Shown: piece by piece, positions 46,732-58,500 of the stretch | How positions within the stretch are numbered: position 1 is the first letter of the stretch | Layout: every line of letters begins with the position of its first letter | Source of the DNA: Antedon mediterranea | Taxonomy: Eukaryota; Echinodermata; Crinoidea; Comatulida; Antedonidae | Length of the DNA: 64,000 nt | Assembly (NCBI RefSeq): GCF_964355755.1 | Contig: NC_092675.1 | Coordinates: 4,066,312-4,130,311 of the forward strand | Reading direction: 5' to 3' | The notes under the pieces: generated by a model | The model's database searches: none | What the model saw: only the letters and a program-made list of their open reading frames with translations | Told to the model about the DNA's origin: nothing | Program-made: the position numbers and the translations under genes

Positions 46732-49700
46732 TTACATCGGTTGAAGATAGTCATTAGTGTCCACTACAGTTCCACGAGGCATTATTGTACTTGTCTGTAC
46801 ATAGTCGTATTCCAGAGTGGTCTGTTGCTGTCTAGGCATTGGAATTGGAGGTCTTGTACTTAGTTGAACGTCGTTTGATCCTTTGACAACTTGTTGACGG
46901 GGTTCACCGTGTACGTAGACGGTTTCGTGTACTGTACGGCCAATTGGTTTTCTAATACATAAATGATATAATAATATTAATTTTTAAAAAGGAATCGTTA
47001 ATAGCAGCACGAAAATATGCCCGGAGAGAAACAGAGAGGGATTCTGTTTACACAGTGACACATATAGATAAAATGAAGAATGACGAAAACAGTTATAAAG
47101 AGAATGATTATTTAGTCCGATACTTCAAAATATTTTTTAAAATGTTACTTTACTTTAATGATACTTACTTTCTTTTGCAAAATAAAGCGAAAAGAAAAAT
47201 CACCCAGCTCATCAATAAAAGAACAGCTAAGACAATGATCACCATTACTAACGCCTCATCTACATCCAGAAAACAAAATGAATACACGTTTATATAATAG
47301 TAAATTTGTTTTAGTATTACTGTACTGTAATGTATGTTCCCGCCCAGTTATTACAGAATCCGGTAGGCCTATCTATGTTAATGCCTCTACTAATCTCAAC
47401 GCCTCATTGAATGGTTTCGATCGGACATGTGTGAAAAGATGTGAATTATTTTTCTTATTAATACAAACACTAATATACTATTCTCAAATATTTACCTGCA
47501 TTCGATCTCAGAGTAGCACCGTCTTCATTAAGTTAGCAATATAAAAAGAAAACGATAGTTAACAACGTATACACATTTGCTTTTCAGACAATAATATTCA
47601 TTCATTTATTCAATAGTATGTAGGCCACTGGCCCAAGTACAATAATAGAACATAATACAGTACATGTCATTAAATTTAAGTAGTAGTAACATCAAAATAA
47701 TAAGTTCTCTTTTTTGGGGAAAATAATATAGTAACACGTCCTTATTTAAGACACCAATTATTTAATGTTGGCCAAATTGGGCAACACCATACTGAAGCAA
47801 CTATTTTAATCCGTTCTAAAAACAAGTTAGCCCTACATTGAATTTATATTACTTTAAGCCTCATCTACACTATCAAACTTTATGTGACAAAAAAATGTGA
47901 TGTGTGCCCATATATGGATATGGTGATATCATATCTAGTCATAAACTAGTTTGATAGTGTAGACATAGCTTTATAGATCACATTAGACTTACCTGTTAGA
48001 TACGATTCTATGGTTAGGTACGACAACATCCCGCGCATTTATTGTTTTAGGAAAAAGAAAAGATTATACAGTTATTAATACTGTATTATTCTGAAAATGC
48101 AATATGTAGGCCTATATAAAAACAATATAAATCGACTATTAATATCATTAGCATTATAGTATATTCACTCACCCGAAGCACTGCTTATATCTACAGTTGT
48201 CATCACAATACGTTTGAAGGGGAAAAAAGAAGAAAAAAGTCATAATTGTAGTTTTGATTTGGGCTGAATATGAATATAATGAATACAAAATGAACAAAAA
48301 TAAATCAAATTCTATCTAATATTATGCATTAAAAAGCTAAATGTACTGATATTTAGGATATATTTCTAAATAAATAAGTATCTCTGTTGGATTTGAACCA
48401 TGACTTGAATAATTATTCAGTGTAGGCCTACATACCTGTACAGAAAGGATCGTTACAAGTAGGCGGTGGGGGTGGGAGATCCTTAATGCAAGTTGGTGCA
48501 TCTAAATTCCAGTTATACATCTTATCACAAGACAGTTCTATTTTCGCTGCTTGCAAACGAAATCCTTCGTTACACGTAAACTTCATATATTTTTTCCCCG
48601 ATGGTAGGCATGGTTCTCTTGTTGCGCCATTGTCTGGTGGCCATGGCGTCACGACACCGTTAGCGAACCCAGAGTTTGTCAGTCCATTTGGCAACGGACA
48701 CTTAGCTGCAACGAAAGTGGATGACATATTTCACTACGTATAATCAGGGTGGGGGGGGGGGTAAATTGTACCATGGTGTAATCATAGACCTATAAATTAG
48801 GTCCATGGTATAATAAATGTGGTGATAGTGATGATGAAGATATGGTAGAAAAAATGGCAAGAAAAAGGGGAAGATATAGAATGAAGACAAAAATATTTAT
48901 ACGGCTCAAAAAGTTATTTTAAAGCTTCATTTAAAACTTGGCAAATATTAGGACATATATACCCAAAAACAAATAACATACAATGCTTAAAAACACTAAA
49001 ACCAGAAACGATATTGGGCCATGACAATGTCCGATGATTAAGATACAACGTTCTTGAAAAATTTAGTTCCGGTATCTGCAAATCTCTTAAACTATGACTT
49101 CATAACTCAATGTCACTTTTACCATTAGATATGATTTAGATCGATACATTATTATGACAGTATTATCATTTACAATATACAATATTCAGATTTCGTAACT
49201 ACTACATTCGGACCCAAAGTATTACGGTATTTTAGTAACAGATATAAAAACTAATTTAATATGTATATGGACCTCAAGAAATGTATGATTTTGGGAGAGT
49301 TTCTGGTTTTCAGAGAGTCTGGTATTGGGAGAGTTGACTGTATACATAATGTATTAGTGTTGTAGTGTGGTAGTTATATAAATATGATAGTTCATGGTTA
49401 CTAATTAAACTCAATTATGGTTTATTAAAAAATAAAATAAATAAGATTTCAGTTTACTGAATTGTCTCCAACTTAACAAGTTGTAAGAACAAAAATTCGA
49501 CAAAAGACAAGAGAAATCCATGAATTACAGTCAAGGAAAACAAGAGCAACTAATTACTAATACTATTAACCTTTTTGATTGTAATCATAGTTATTGTTCA
49601 TAAACGTTACCATTCTAAGTTTACCATAGTTTTTAAACTATATGGTAAACTTATTTTAATAATTTTACTGGCGGGATAGTACACCAGTAAACTATATTGA

Positions 49701-49822
49701 CGTATTAGGTTGTATAATGTATACTTACATACGTCTTTGCAAGAACCAGAGCTCACGAATGAAATCCCAGCAATGGTATAAAGGAAGACAGTTAAGGCCA
49801 CCGATATATTCCTAACGTACAT
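46732..49822 (-). CDS. Small type I membrane sushi protein with tyrosine/PxPxPR tail, paralogue C
   Basis: Exons in transcript order: 49822-49729, 48705-48436, 48190-48173, 48007-47993, 47522-47496, 47259-47169 and 46951-46732, giving 244 residues. The signal peptide spans about 1-26. The sushi domain repeats that of B: CPLPNGL, EPCLPSGKKYMKFTCNEGFR, ELSC, W and APTC. Three phase 1-1 microexons of 18, 15 and 27 nt encode the stalk. The helix is about 145-167 (ALVMVIIVLAVLLLMSW). The tail has ETVYV (Y184), VKGSND, RPPIPMPR (205-212), EYDYV (Y220, Y222) and NDYLQ (Y240). Tail exons of B and C have the same length (220 nt). An in-frame ATG at 49876 would lengthen the N-terminus and weaken the signal peptide. 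The function is not recognised; a cell-surface receptor role is inferred. Confidence 0.8.
47856..47974. mobile_element. CTGTCTACACTATCAAACT MITE, shortened, in paralogue C
   Basis: It has ends TAAGCCTCATCTACACTATC and GATAGTGTAGACATAGCTTTA. It ends about 20 bp before the 15-nt microexon. Confidence 0.75.
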
Positions 49823-50701
49823 TTTGCTGCGAATGCGGGATGCAACTAAATATACAGTAGTTGTGTTTATTGTCATTTAACCATTCTTAACCGCAGAATC
49901 CTTATTAGGTATTAACTATAAACCTACTAAGAAATCCATGGGTTAAAATATACAAACACTCTTCCTTTATTAATCCAACGCTGTAGCGTATGAACAACGT
50001 TCCGCTCGTCCTTAGTGTCTATACATTCTATCTTTTTTGTTGAGCTTGTTTTGTGGGCATTAAAGGGATTGTAAATTAAGCAGGAATCTTTATCATCGGA
50101 CACATCTCTCACTGAAATAATCTATATTTTGAATCTTGAAGTGATACGAAGAATGTTCAACATCGACAATTGTCACGACTCAATTACACAACAGCCACGG
50201 AGGTATAAAAATACAACATTGTAACCCATTATGGCTAAACTTAAAGTGAATCTGTGATAGTTACAAAAAGAGACGCATGCCCCATGCCAAGCGTGGATAC
50301 GTTTTTAACAGAACATCACAATAAAAACGATATTCAATAATAGTCTAAAGGAACAAATGATCGATAAAAGATGATAATAACATTAGAGATCGATACCATG
50401 CTTTATTAACAACATCTGAACATACAAAATTTAACAATATGAAACCGAACAATTATTTACGATTTTATTTAAGATAGAACTTATTAAGCCTATCATTATT
50501 AAACAAATATAAATAGAAGATTTTATCATGGAGAAATTATATTCCTCTATGATTTTATACAGTGTACAGTACATTTATAATTCAGCTCACTACTGATTGT
50601 ATTACATTTAAAATGATAATCAAAAGTAAATCTATGTAGCGAAAATAATATATTCTACAAGAGAGTTTTTAAGGTATCACACTCTTCCTTACCATTTACG
50701 G

Positions 50702-50932
50702 TAAGCGTGGTTCCCACTAGCGACGCAACGCAAGGACGTAACGCAACGCAAATGAATTGACCAATCACAAGCGATGGCTTATTCGCTTGTGATTGCTAAC
50801 TGTCTATAACTTCGCTTGTCATTGGTTAAAACGCTTGCGTTGCGTTTACGTCCTTGCGTTACGTTCTAGTGGGAACCAAGCTTAACGTTCTAGTGGGAAC
50901 CAAACTTTACGTTCTAGTGGGAACCAAGCTTT
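50702..50932. mobile_element. GTGGTTCCCACTAG MITE, copy 3, with triplicated right end
   Basis: The full element runs to about 50884. Its last 26 bp or so (ACGTTCTAGTGGGAACCAA then GCTTA) are then repeated twice more, to 50932. Confidence 0.85.
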
Positions 50933-51055
50933 ATTATATGAGATGAGTACATAACAGAACTTACATAGAATATACAGTTTACATTGCACATTGAGTTGAG
51001 TTAATTTACTAATACTTTTCTTAATTTAAAAGAGTAGAAAGAGAAGCATATATAT

Positions 51056-51400
51056 ATTCATACCATGTTTTTTATAACACAAAAGATAGGCCTACATGGT
51101 AACATTAACAAATAGTTACAGAAAAAATATAAATTAATACCATGTTTTTTTATAACATAAAAGATAGGCCTACATGGTAACATTAACAAATAGTTACAGA
51201 AAAAATATAAATTAATACCATGTTTTTTTATAACATAAAAGATAGGCCTACACTGTAACATTAAAAAATAATTACAAAAATAATATAAATTAATATCATG
51301 TATTTTTATAACATAAAAGATAGGCCTACACTGTAACATTAAAACATAATTTAAAAATAATATAAATACCATACCATGTTTTTTTTTTAAATAAAAATAG
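51056..51400. repeat. Minisatellite of about 77 bp, five units
   Basis: Each unit contains ACCATGTTTTTTTATAACAT, AAAAGATAGGCCTACATGGT and AACATTAACAAATAGTTACA, with increasing decay to the right. The minus-strand open frame across it is only the translated repeat. Confidence 0.85.
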
Positions 51401-51719
51401 GTCTACACTGTAATTCCATACAGATTATAATTAAGTTAATAAATTTAACTGATAAAAATAATATTGCTACATAAAATTCATGCACATATTAGGAATAATA
51501 CAAGAATATTAAAAATAAGCTATTTTACAGAATATGTATTCTTAGTTTGAAATAAAAATACGATAATCAGCACACCTCCTATAGCACATACTAGCCAATG
51601 ACAGGGTACCTGTTTAGGTTAAACATAATGTAAAAGGTCTATAAACTATACATCTATAAACAATTTTATATAAACCTTTTAAAGTTGGTTATGCAAGCTT
51701 AGGCAGTGGGAATGGTGTT

Positions 51720-51790
51720 GTAAAATAACCTCGTACTGGATTTGAACCCAGGACTCCATGGTTGGTAAGCAAAAATGTTGACCACAAAAA
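51720..51790 (-). mobile_element. tRNA-derived SINE fragment
   Basis: The reverse strand carries TTGCTTACCAACCATGGAGT and the B-box GGGTTCAAATCCAG, like the fragment at 4370. Confidence 0.5.
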
Positions 51791-51889
51791 ACCTAAAATA
51801 TCACTGAATGACATTTTAATTACTGTGTAATTGAAAAAAATGAACAATTGTAAAAGAAAAGATTGTCACCATCATTAGGTTGCTGCATT

Positions 51890-52050
51890 AAACCTTGTCT
51901 ACACTATCAAACTCTATGTGACAAAAAATGTGATGTGCCTATATATGGATATGATGTCATATCACTACAATATTTGGGTACATCACTACCATATTTGGGC
52001 ACATCACACTTTTTTTTATCAAACTAGTTTGATAGTGTAGACAGAGCTTT
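51890..52050. mobile_element. CTGTCTACACTATCAAACT MITE
   Basis: It has ends TAAACCTTGTCTACACTATC and GATAGTGTAGACAGAGCTTTA, with the usual core of GGATATGATGTCATATCACT and ATATTTGGGCACATCACAC. Confidence 0.82.
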
Positions 52051-52492
52051 ACATTAAGAGTTTTAAAATTTGTATGAGCAATCTTTGGTGCCAACTAGCT
52101 CTTTAAAACGTCTTGTTATCACATAAAATAAAACTGTTTACTTAAAACATCGTTGCTATTTTTTTAGCAGTTGATTTTTTTTACACCATTTCATTTTGTT
52201 AAATAGAAACATTTTACATCTCTACAGGTTGCAGTAAATGGCAAAATAAATTAAAAAATAATTTGAAATGGCTTAAAAATTCAACAATAAACAATTGAAT
52301 AATTTAACAATAACTTGTGTATCTTTAATTTAATATATTTACAAAATTTATTTTTAAAACCTATGAGGTAACTTTATTTTTATATACGGTAATTTTTTGA
52401 CCCATAAAGGTAACAATTATTTTCGGCAATATGAAGAGTCTTTATAAACTCCATTATTAAAAAATGGTCTCAGGTAGATGCATGTAGTAAAA

Positions 52493-55400
52493 TTATTCAT
52501 AATAAAGTCCGTAAACAGTCGCCGATGCAAAGAGGACAGAACTCTCATACGAAGCTGATGCAAATGTATCTCGTTGTGAATCCCATAAACATCGGCTTCC
52601 GAGTTGTACGTCTTGATCTCGTTTCTCACCAATGTACACCATGCAAATCAGCTAAAATACAAAAATAATTATTGTTTTAAAACTTTGTGAATAGAGGGAC
52701 AGAAATTACCGAGTCTGTTAAGGGGCACAATATCCTTGTTTTTTTTTGTCTAAATAGGTCCTTAGCAATAGCTATGTTATGAACTTTAATTTAACTAAAT
52801 AATAAACTATGAGAATGTTTATCAAGTTTACAGTGTGCCTATTTCAGCAAACAACAACAGCAAAACATAATTTAAAATCTTTTAAATTAATTTATGTTTT
52901 GTTGTTGTAAAGGCTTCAAAATGTAAAGCTTGACTTGATGCCAATTCAATCAATTGAATGAAATGAGAATAACTGATTTTGAAGCTTTATAAAGAAGATA
53001 AATATTTCTTAAGCTCTGTCTACACTATCAAACTAGTTTGACAAAAGTGTGATGTGCCCAAATATGGTAGTGATATACCTAAATATGGTAGTGATATGAC
53101 ATCATATCCATATATGGGCACATCACATTGTTGTTGTCACATAAAGTTTGATAGTGTAGACAAGGCTTAAAAAACAATATCCCAATTGATAATAATAGGA
53201 AATTTCCTTAGGCCTTAGAGTATTTAATAATAAAAGAACGATAGATTAAATCTAATTAATGTAAGGACGAAAGTTAATAGACATGTTCGTGCAGCAACAA
53301 TAAAAACACCTGCGAACTGTGCAGTGAATCTATCTATAGCTATTAGGATCAACAAACAAGTGTTTGTATCGTCAGTACATCTGTTTCTGTTGAATGCAAT
53401 GAGAACAAGAATGCTGCTGGGTTAATATTCTATAGAGACTCAACTAGATTTGCTTCATTTACTATTTGTCCTATTTGGAATACTGTAGATACAAGTTTAT
53501 AGTCAGTGAAAGCATCTAATTTGAATTTAATAGTAAAAATATGTTATAATTGCTACAGTAGCTCAGAAATAGTAGCCCAGACTGAGATAGCAACACTACG
53601 GGATTCTGTTTGTTAAAGACCCATTCCCTATAAATTGTGACGTTTTGTAAAAATAATGCATATTACTTTAAAAACATTAAGGTCAGGTCAGGTCATTCTT
53701 TGTCTTAAATGTACGTTTTATAGTAAATGAAGATAAAAAGCGGCGAATGTCCTTTCATTGGCCGTCTTTAGGCCTAGCCTAGCTAGGCTTAGTTTTGTTG
53801 CTGCATTAATTATCTTTCTGTTTTTGACATACTCCGTTGATACAAATTGTGGGAAACCCAGTATTTTCGCTGAAAAGTTAGGATTCTTCTATTGTTTTGG
53901 CCTCACGATCGATCGAAAAGCGGGCCGCTAAATTATTAGAATCGCCTTATTTTTCACATTTTTAACCATTTAAAGACGAAAAAAGTTATCTCAATAGGAC
54001 CATATAATATTTATTTTTACATTAATGTAGTTTGTGACCTTAAAATGTAGGGAATGGGTCTTTAATTGCTAGCCTAGATAGCAACACTATGAGATTCTGT
54101 TTATTACTTGCTAGCCTAGATAGCAACACTATGAGATTCTGTTTATTACTTGCTAGCCCGGATAGCAACACTATGAGATTCTGTTTATTACTTGCTAGCC
54201 CGGATAGCAACACTATGGGTTTCTGTTTATTACAGTACTAACCCGGATCATCATTAGTAATAATTGAATTTGCTTGCACTATCACATAAACATTTATGTT
54301 AATTATAAATGACCACTGAATCCAGTGAAGGTTGTTGTTAGTTGCCATGCCGTCATTCACTTCAAACCTTTGTAAATACATTTAATTAAATGCAAGTTGA
54401 CTTAGCTTTGATAAAACATTACATGATGAATTCAATATATTTTCTACACTATTGAATATATCATTGAAATTCACATCTTATTATTATTACAAACAATTAA
54501 ATGGACCCATGTTGATTATGAAATTTTAATTCTCATATTTATAAAATAATGTAGGAAAGAAAAAAAAGATTAATAATATGGTATGATGATTTGCAACTTT
54601 GACCGGGAATTACATACAATTTTTTTTCTCACAAAGTTGTCTAATGAGTATAACATTATAATACGTCTGAAAGTTGATTTTTTTTTCCACCCACATCTGT
54701 ATTGACGAGAGCGATATTAAATGGCGACAAACTGACCTTAAACCTTGGGAAGTCTAATAACTTGACCTGTTCATTGACTTCACCAGCGATGCATTTACTT
54801 AGATTTCCGATGACACTTGCATCATAGATGACCAAATCTGCTAAGTGTTTCTCAAGTGTAGAGTGGATTATTGGTTGTACATGCTCTACAAGAAATCTAC
54901 AAACAATTAAACATGCATAATATGGATAGACTGAATTATACTCAAAAATTTGATTTAAATCAATAACCTACATATCATTAGCCTAGAACTATGAATTGTT
55001 TGTTCTTGATATTTGTGATTATTATCAAACATTATAAACATGTTTAAAATAAGAAAAAAAAATTAAAGATTTTTTTTTGAATGGGAGAGTCATTTTGTAA
55101 TCCTAATAATTTCATTGTTTATTAGTATAAACAATTTATTTGTAGTTAAATCCTTAAAGGTTGCTTAAAAACTGTCAGGGAGACTCATCAGGAATGATGC
55201 CACTGGGTTGTTTGTGTGACATGAATTTATTGTTTTTGGTGGTGTCATTCAAGATAAGTCTCCCTAACAGCCTGAAAATTAATTCTCTTTACATTTAAAA
55301 TCAAATTAAACATTTTCACAAACATCTCATTATCTTTTACTCTTAGGCCTATACCTTTTTGGGGGGTCCATTCTGTACGTATTCTCTACCTCAACTTCAC

Positions 55401-55566
55401 CCTTATGTTCATCATCTTCAAGATCTTCTAAGCTCGGTGCGCAAGCCATCGACACGTAACTGTTACCAGCCTTGACGTTGCGTCGTGTCAACTCAAAGAA
55501 GCTTGATTTATTCTTGCCCAACATACTTGACCTGGCCTCCAGACGAGGCTCAACTTTGGTTGCCAT
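52493..55566 (-). CDS. Tctex1-domain dynein light chain, DYNLT5 (TCTEX1D1)-like
   Basis: Three exons in transcript order: 55566-55355, 54896-54737 and 52651-52493, giving 176 residues; human DYNLT5 has about 179. The N-terminal 60 residues are variable. The domain starts at ENTYRMDPPKRF, a family signature, followed by VQPIIHSTLEKHLADL and EQVKLLDFPRFK. It ends with LICMVYIGEKRDQDVQ, GSRCLWDSQRDTFA and a final VYGLYYE. Tctex1 light chains dimerise and bind dynein intermediate chain and cargo; this branch is mostly ciliary or testis-associated. The last exon was read in a frame different from the longest local open frame, because only this one joins in phase and matches the family. DYNLT4 or another Tctex1D member is possible; the subfamily is less sure than the domain. 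Confidence 0.88.
53010..53169. mobile_element. CTGTCTACACTATCAAACT MITE, intron 2 of the Tctex1 gene
   Basis: The ends TTAAGCTCTGTCTACACTAT and ATAGTGTAGACAAGGCTTAA are inverted, and the core is as in other copies. The TTAA at both extremes may be the target site. Confidence 0.82.
53570..54240. repeat. 44-bp tandem repeat interrupted by the TTAA MITE
   Basis: The unit GATAGCAACACTATGAGATT followed by CTGTTTATTACTTGCTAGCC is present four times after 54066. A first unit (GATAGCAACACTACGGGATT) lies at about 53585, just before the MITE. Confidence 0.8.
53613..54065. mobile_element. TTAA-flanked piggyBac-like MITE inserted in a tandem repeat
   Basis: It begins TTAAAGACCCATTCCCTA and ends TAGGGAATGGGTCTTTAA. 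The same family occurs at 63173-63797: both share GTGACGTTTTGTAAAAATAA, TCTTAAATGTACGTTTTA, CACGATCGATCGAAAAG and GACGAAAAAAGTTATC. It has no coding capacity. Confidence 0.82.
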
Positions 55567-58500
55567 TTTTGCCAAAATATATGTTTCAAAGAGTGATACT
55601 GTATTGAATGCTTATTTGTCTACTGGAAGAAAAAAAGAAAACAAAGATCATTAGCCTATTATGAAATCAAGCGGGTTGGGGATATTTTAGGGATAAATGA
55701 TATATTTTATATTATAGTTCAGCACTTAGTTTCTCATTTTTCAGGCACTGGGTCCACTTATTACCTATTTACAACACAGTATATTCAGTGTGACTCTATA
55801 GAATTTAATTTAAATGATCCTTCTCTTCTCATACTAATTAATTCAAAATAATATTAATTTTAAAAAATTGCATTACCAAAATCAAAGAAATTAGTAAGTA
55901 AGTTACTAATACCAGTAAAGTTGAATCATAGCCTACCATTATTTTCTCTTTTAGTTTTTTTAATGGATTATATATGTTGTACTAATTCTAATTAAAATCA
56001 AGTGTATAGTACAAATTATCTGTTATAAGTAGAATTAAACATCCGCTAGTAAGAACATAATCACCATAAACAGACTAAAGATATTTGCAATAAACAATAA
56101 GGATTTAATGAAGGACATGGTTGAGTAATCGCACCAGATATCTCCATTACCGTATACTATCATATTACACCATCAGGAAATATGAAAAATATGTACACTG
56201 CCTTGTAGGATATTAGTGTATTAAGAGTGGCTTTAAGTATTGATTTTAGATGATAGTTCACAATGGATAATATTCAAAGACTAGGCCATGATAAATATCA
56301 TTATTTACCAATGTTTATGAGTTACAATTACTGGATTAGAGTAAGCCAGCGGTTTATCAAAATGCAATTAAAAAAACATTGTTATTAAACATAAAATTAC
56401 AACTCCCTGGTTAAAATAATTATTTCAGTTTACAGTTGATGTGTTGCAGCAATGAACATGATTTGTGTTTAATTTAGTAAACAATTAATTTATGATATAG
56501 TAAATCACTAGTAACAATGATCATGATTTCCATAACAAATTTGATTTCTATCTGTCTGTCTACAGGAGAATTCCTCCTTTGGTTTTGTTCTAGTGTATTT
56601 GGACATTTGTGAAAATAATGCGGAAGACTTAATTTATGTATTTACTTTTAACTCTTCTTTTCTAATAGCATGTAAAAAAATACTTCAACAAGCAAAAAAA
56701 AAAAAAACTCCTGGACTGAAAAGCCAAAATACCAATGTTATCATATTTCACTATAAAACAGGATACCTTAAATAGATATTATACTAAACCATAGTTCAGA
56801 TAGAGTTTATGAAAACTGTCAGAACTTACCTACAACCGTATGGAAAAGTACATATAGCATAAAAAGGTTTAAATACCAAGAAAAAACATCAAATTATAGC
56901 AGAATACGGATATGCATCACAGGTCCTTGTTTACAATGCAAGATCTTACATACAAATGACTACACATGTGGTTTATCAATTACTATGGCAACTGTCATGG
57001 AGCTCTGTATGATATTAAAATAGCATGCACTGTGATTTAATTGAAAGGCTTCTCAATGAATGCTCGGTCATTGGTCTAATGCGTAATGAGAAAGTATTAC
57101 TTCACATCAGTAGTTTACTTTGTAGATAGTTGCCATAGGAGCCAGATAAATGGATTTAAAATTGGAACACTGGACTGTAGGAGGTCGGAGAATTTAGTTA
57201 TCTTTGTTTTTATTTAAGTTAACTGAAGGATTTTTTGCTCATTATTTTTATAGGAATTTTGAAAATAATGTGATTGAATCACAAAAATAATATTTAATTA
57301 TACTATATGTGTATTTCAATGGTGTAATCAAATCCTTTAAACTATTAATAGGTCAAAATCAATACCAAGCAAAGAAAATTATTACTGTATTTTCTTTTCT
57401 CAGTAAATAAAAAATGAATACTGAACTTTGAAACCTGGCCTAAATTAACAGCATAAAAAAATGATTACTATAGGCCTAGGCCTATGATATTATTACGTTG
57501 GTTTAATGATGATATAGAATTAGGCCTATCTATTCTAAAAGTACAACTCGGCCTACCTAGAGTATTAGTAGGGCTGCTAGCCTAATTAATAATATAATAT
57601 TAACAATAGAAGGCCTCTAGGCTAGGTAGCATACCTACTACTACTAGCTAGGCCTAGTACTACTAGGCTAGGCTAGGCCCTATGCCACCAGGGGGCCTAG
57701 TCTAGATAGAGTCCAGTTACTAGGAGGCCTAGGCCTTGACTAGGCCTAGCCTAGTTAGATAGAGGCATGTGCACTGCTGGCCTACTTTTCTTACTGGCTG
57801 GCCTCTACTACACTACTACTAGCCTAGCTTAGTTAGGCATGCCTTTAAAATGTTTAGACTCCTGGCTGGGATAGGCCTAAATAGTCTAGCCTTCTAGGGC
57901 CTGCTGGGATAGGCCTAAATAGGCCTGCTGGGATAGGCCTAGCTAGGCTAGGTATCCTATGCCTAGCTAGCTAGTAGTAGGCTAGTCTACCTCGTAAGTT
58001 ATTTACATTTATACTGTACCCTAGAGAGGCCTAATTAATGTGGTAGATTTCCTAATCAAAACAAACACACCAAATAAAACATAATAATAGCGTCGATCGA
58101 GTTTGCGCGTGGTGGTTGCCAACAATTATGAATTTTGTCCAAAACTTTTAACCAATCAAAATTTAAAGAATCTTTACAGGGAAAAAGTACTTTTAGTATA
58201 ACGCCCTCTATAGATTTATAAATCACGACAGGTAATATTGTAAAAGTTGTCAAGAAAAAGTGTATTCATTCATTCATTCCCTTTATTTCGGATAGTAGTA
58301 TATCCATATATGTACAAAATAAAAGATTGTACACTACTATACTGTACTACTTCGAGTAGAGACTGCGTGGCCTATATTGAAACAGTTTTCAACATCTTTC
58401 TTGATGATTTTATATTTATATATATAGATGCGCTTTTATACGTTTTTATCGATCATTGATTGTTTTAAAACTTTGTGAATACCATTAATTCATATCTTAA

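Larger units (their letters stand above)
49823..52492. other. Intergenic stretch upstream of paralogue C
   Basis: It holds a MITE (50702), a minisatellite (51056), a SINE fragment (51720) and another MITE (51890). The minus-strand open frame at 49927-50112 has no family resemblance. No gene is supported. Confidence 0.5.

Noticed and set aside
36246-46951. Classical ITIM or ITAM motifs in the tails of paralogues A-C
   Set aside because: The last tyrosines (DYLEV, VYLEL, DYLQP) resemble YxxL/V but lack the usual residue at the -2 position, and the spacing does not fit an ITAM, so only a general tyrosine-based tail is claimed.
48486-48743. 85-codon plus-strand frame
   Set aside because: It is antisense to the sushi exon of paralogue C.
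51058-51372. 104-codon frame with repeated CRPIFYVIK motif
   Set aside because: It is the translated 77-bp minisatellite on the minus strand.
52417-52632. 71-codon minus-strand frame over the last Tctex1 exon
   Set aside because: It is in the wrong frame; the shifted frame joins the upstream exon in phase and carries the conserved GSRCLWD segment.
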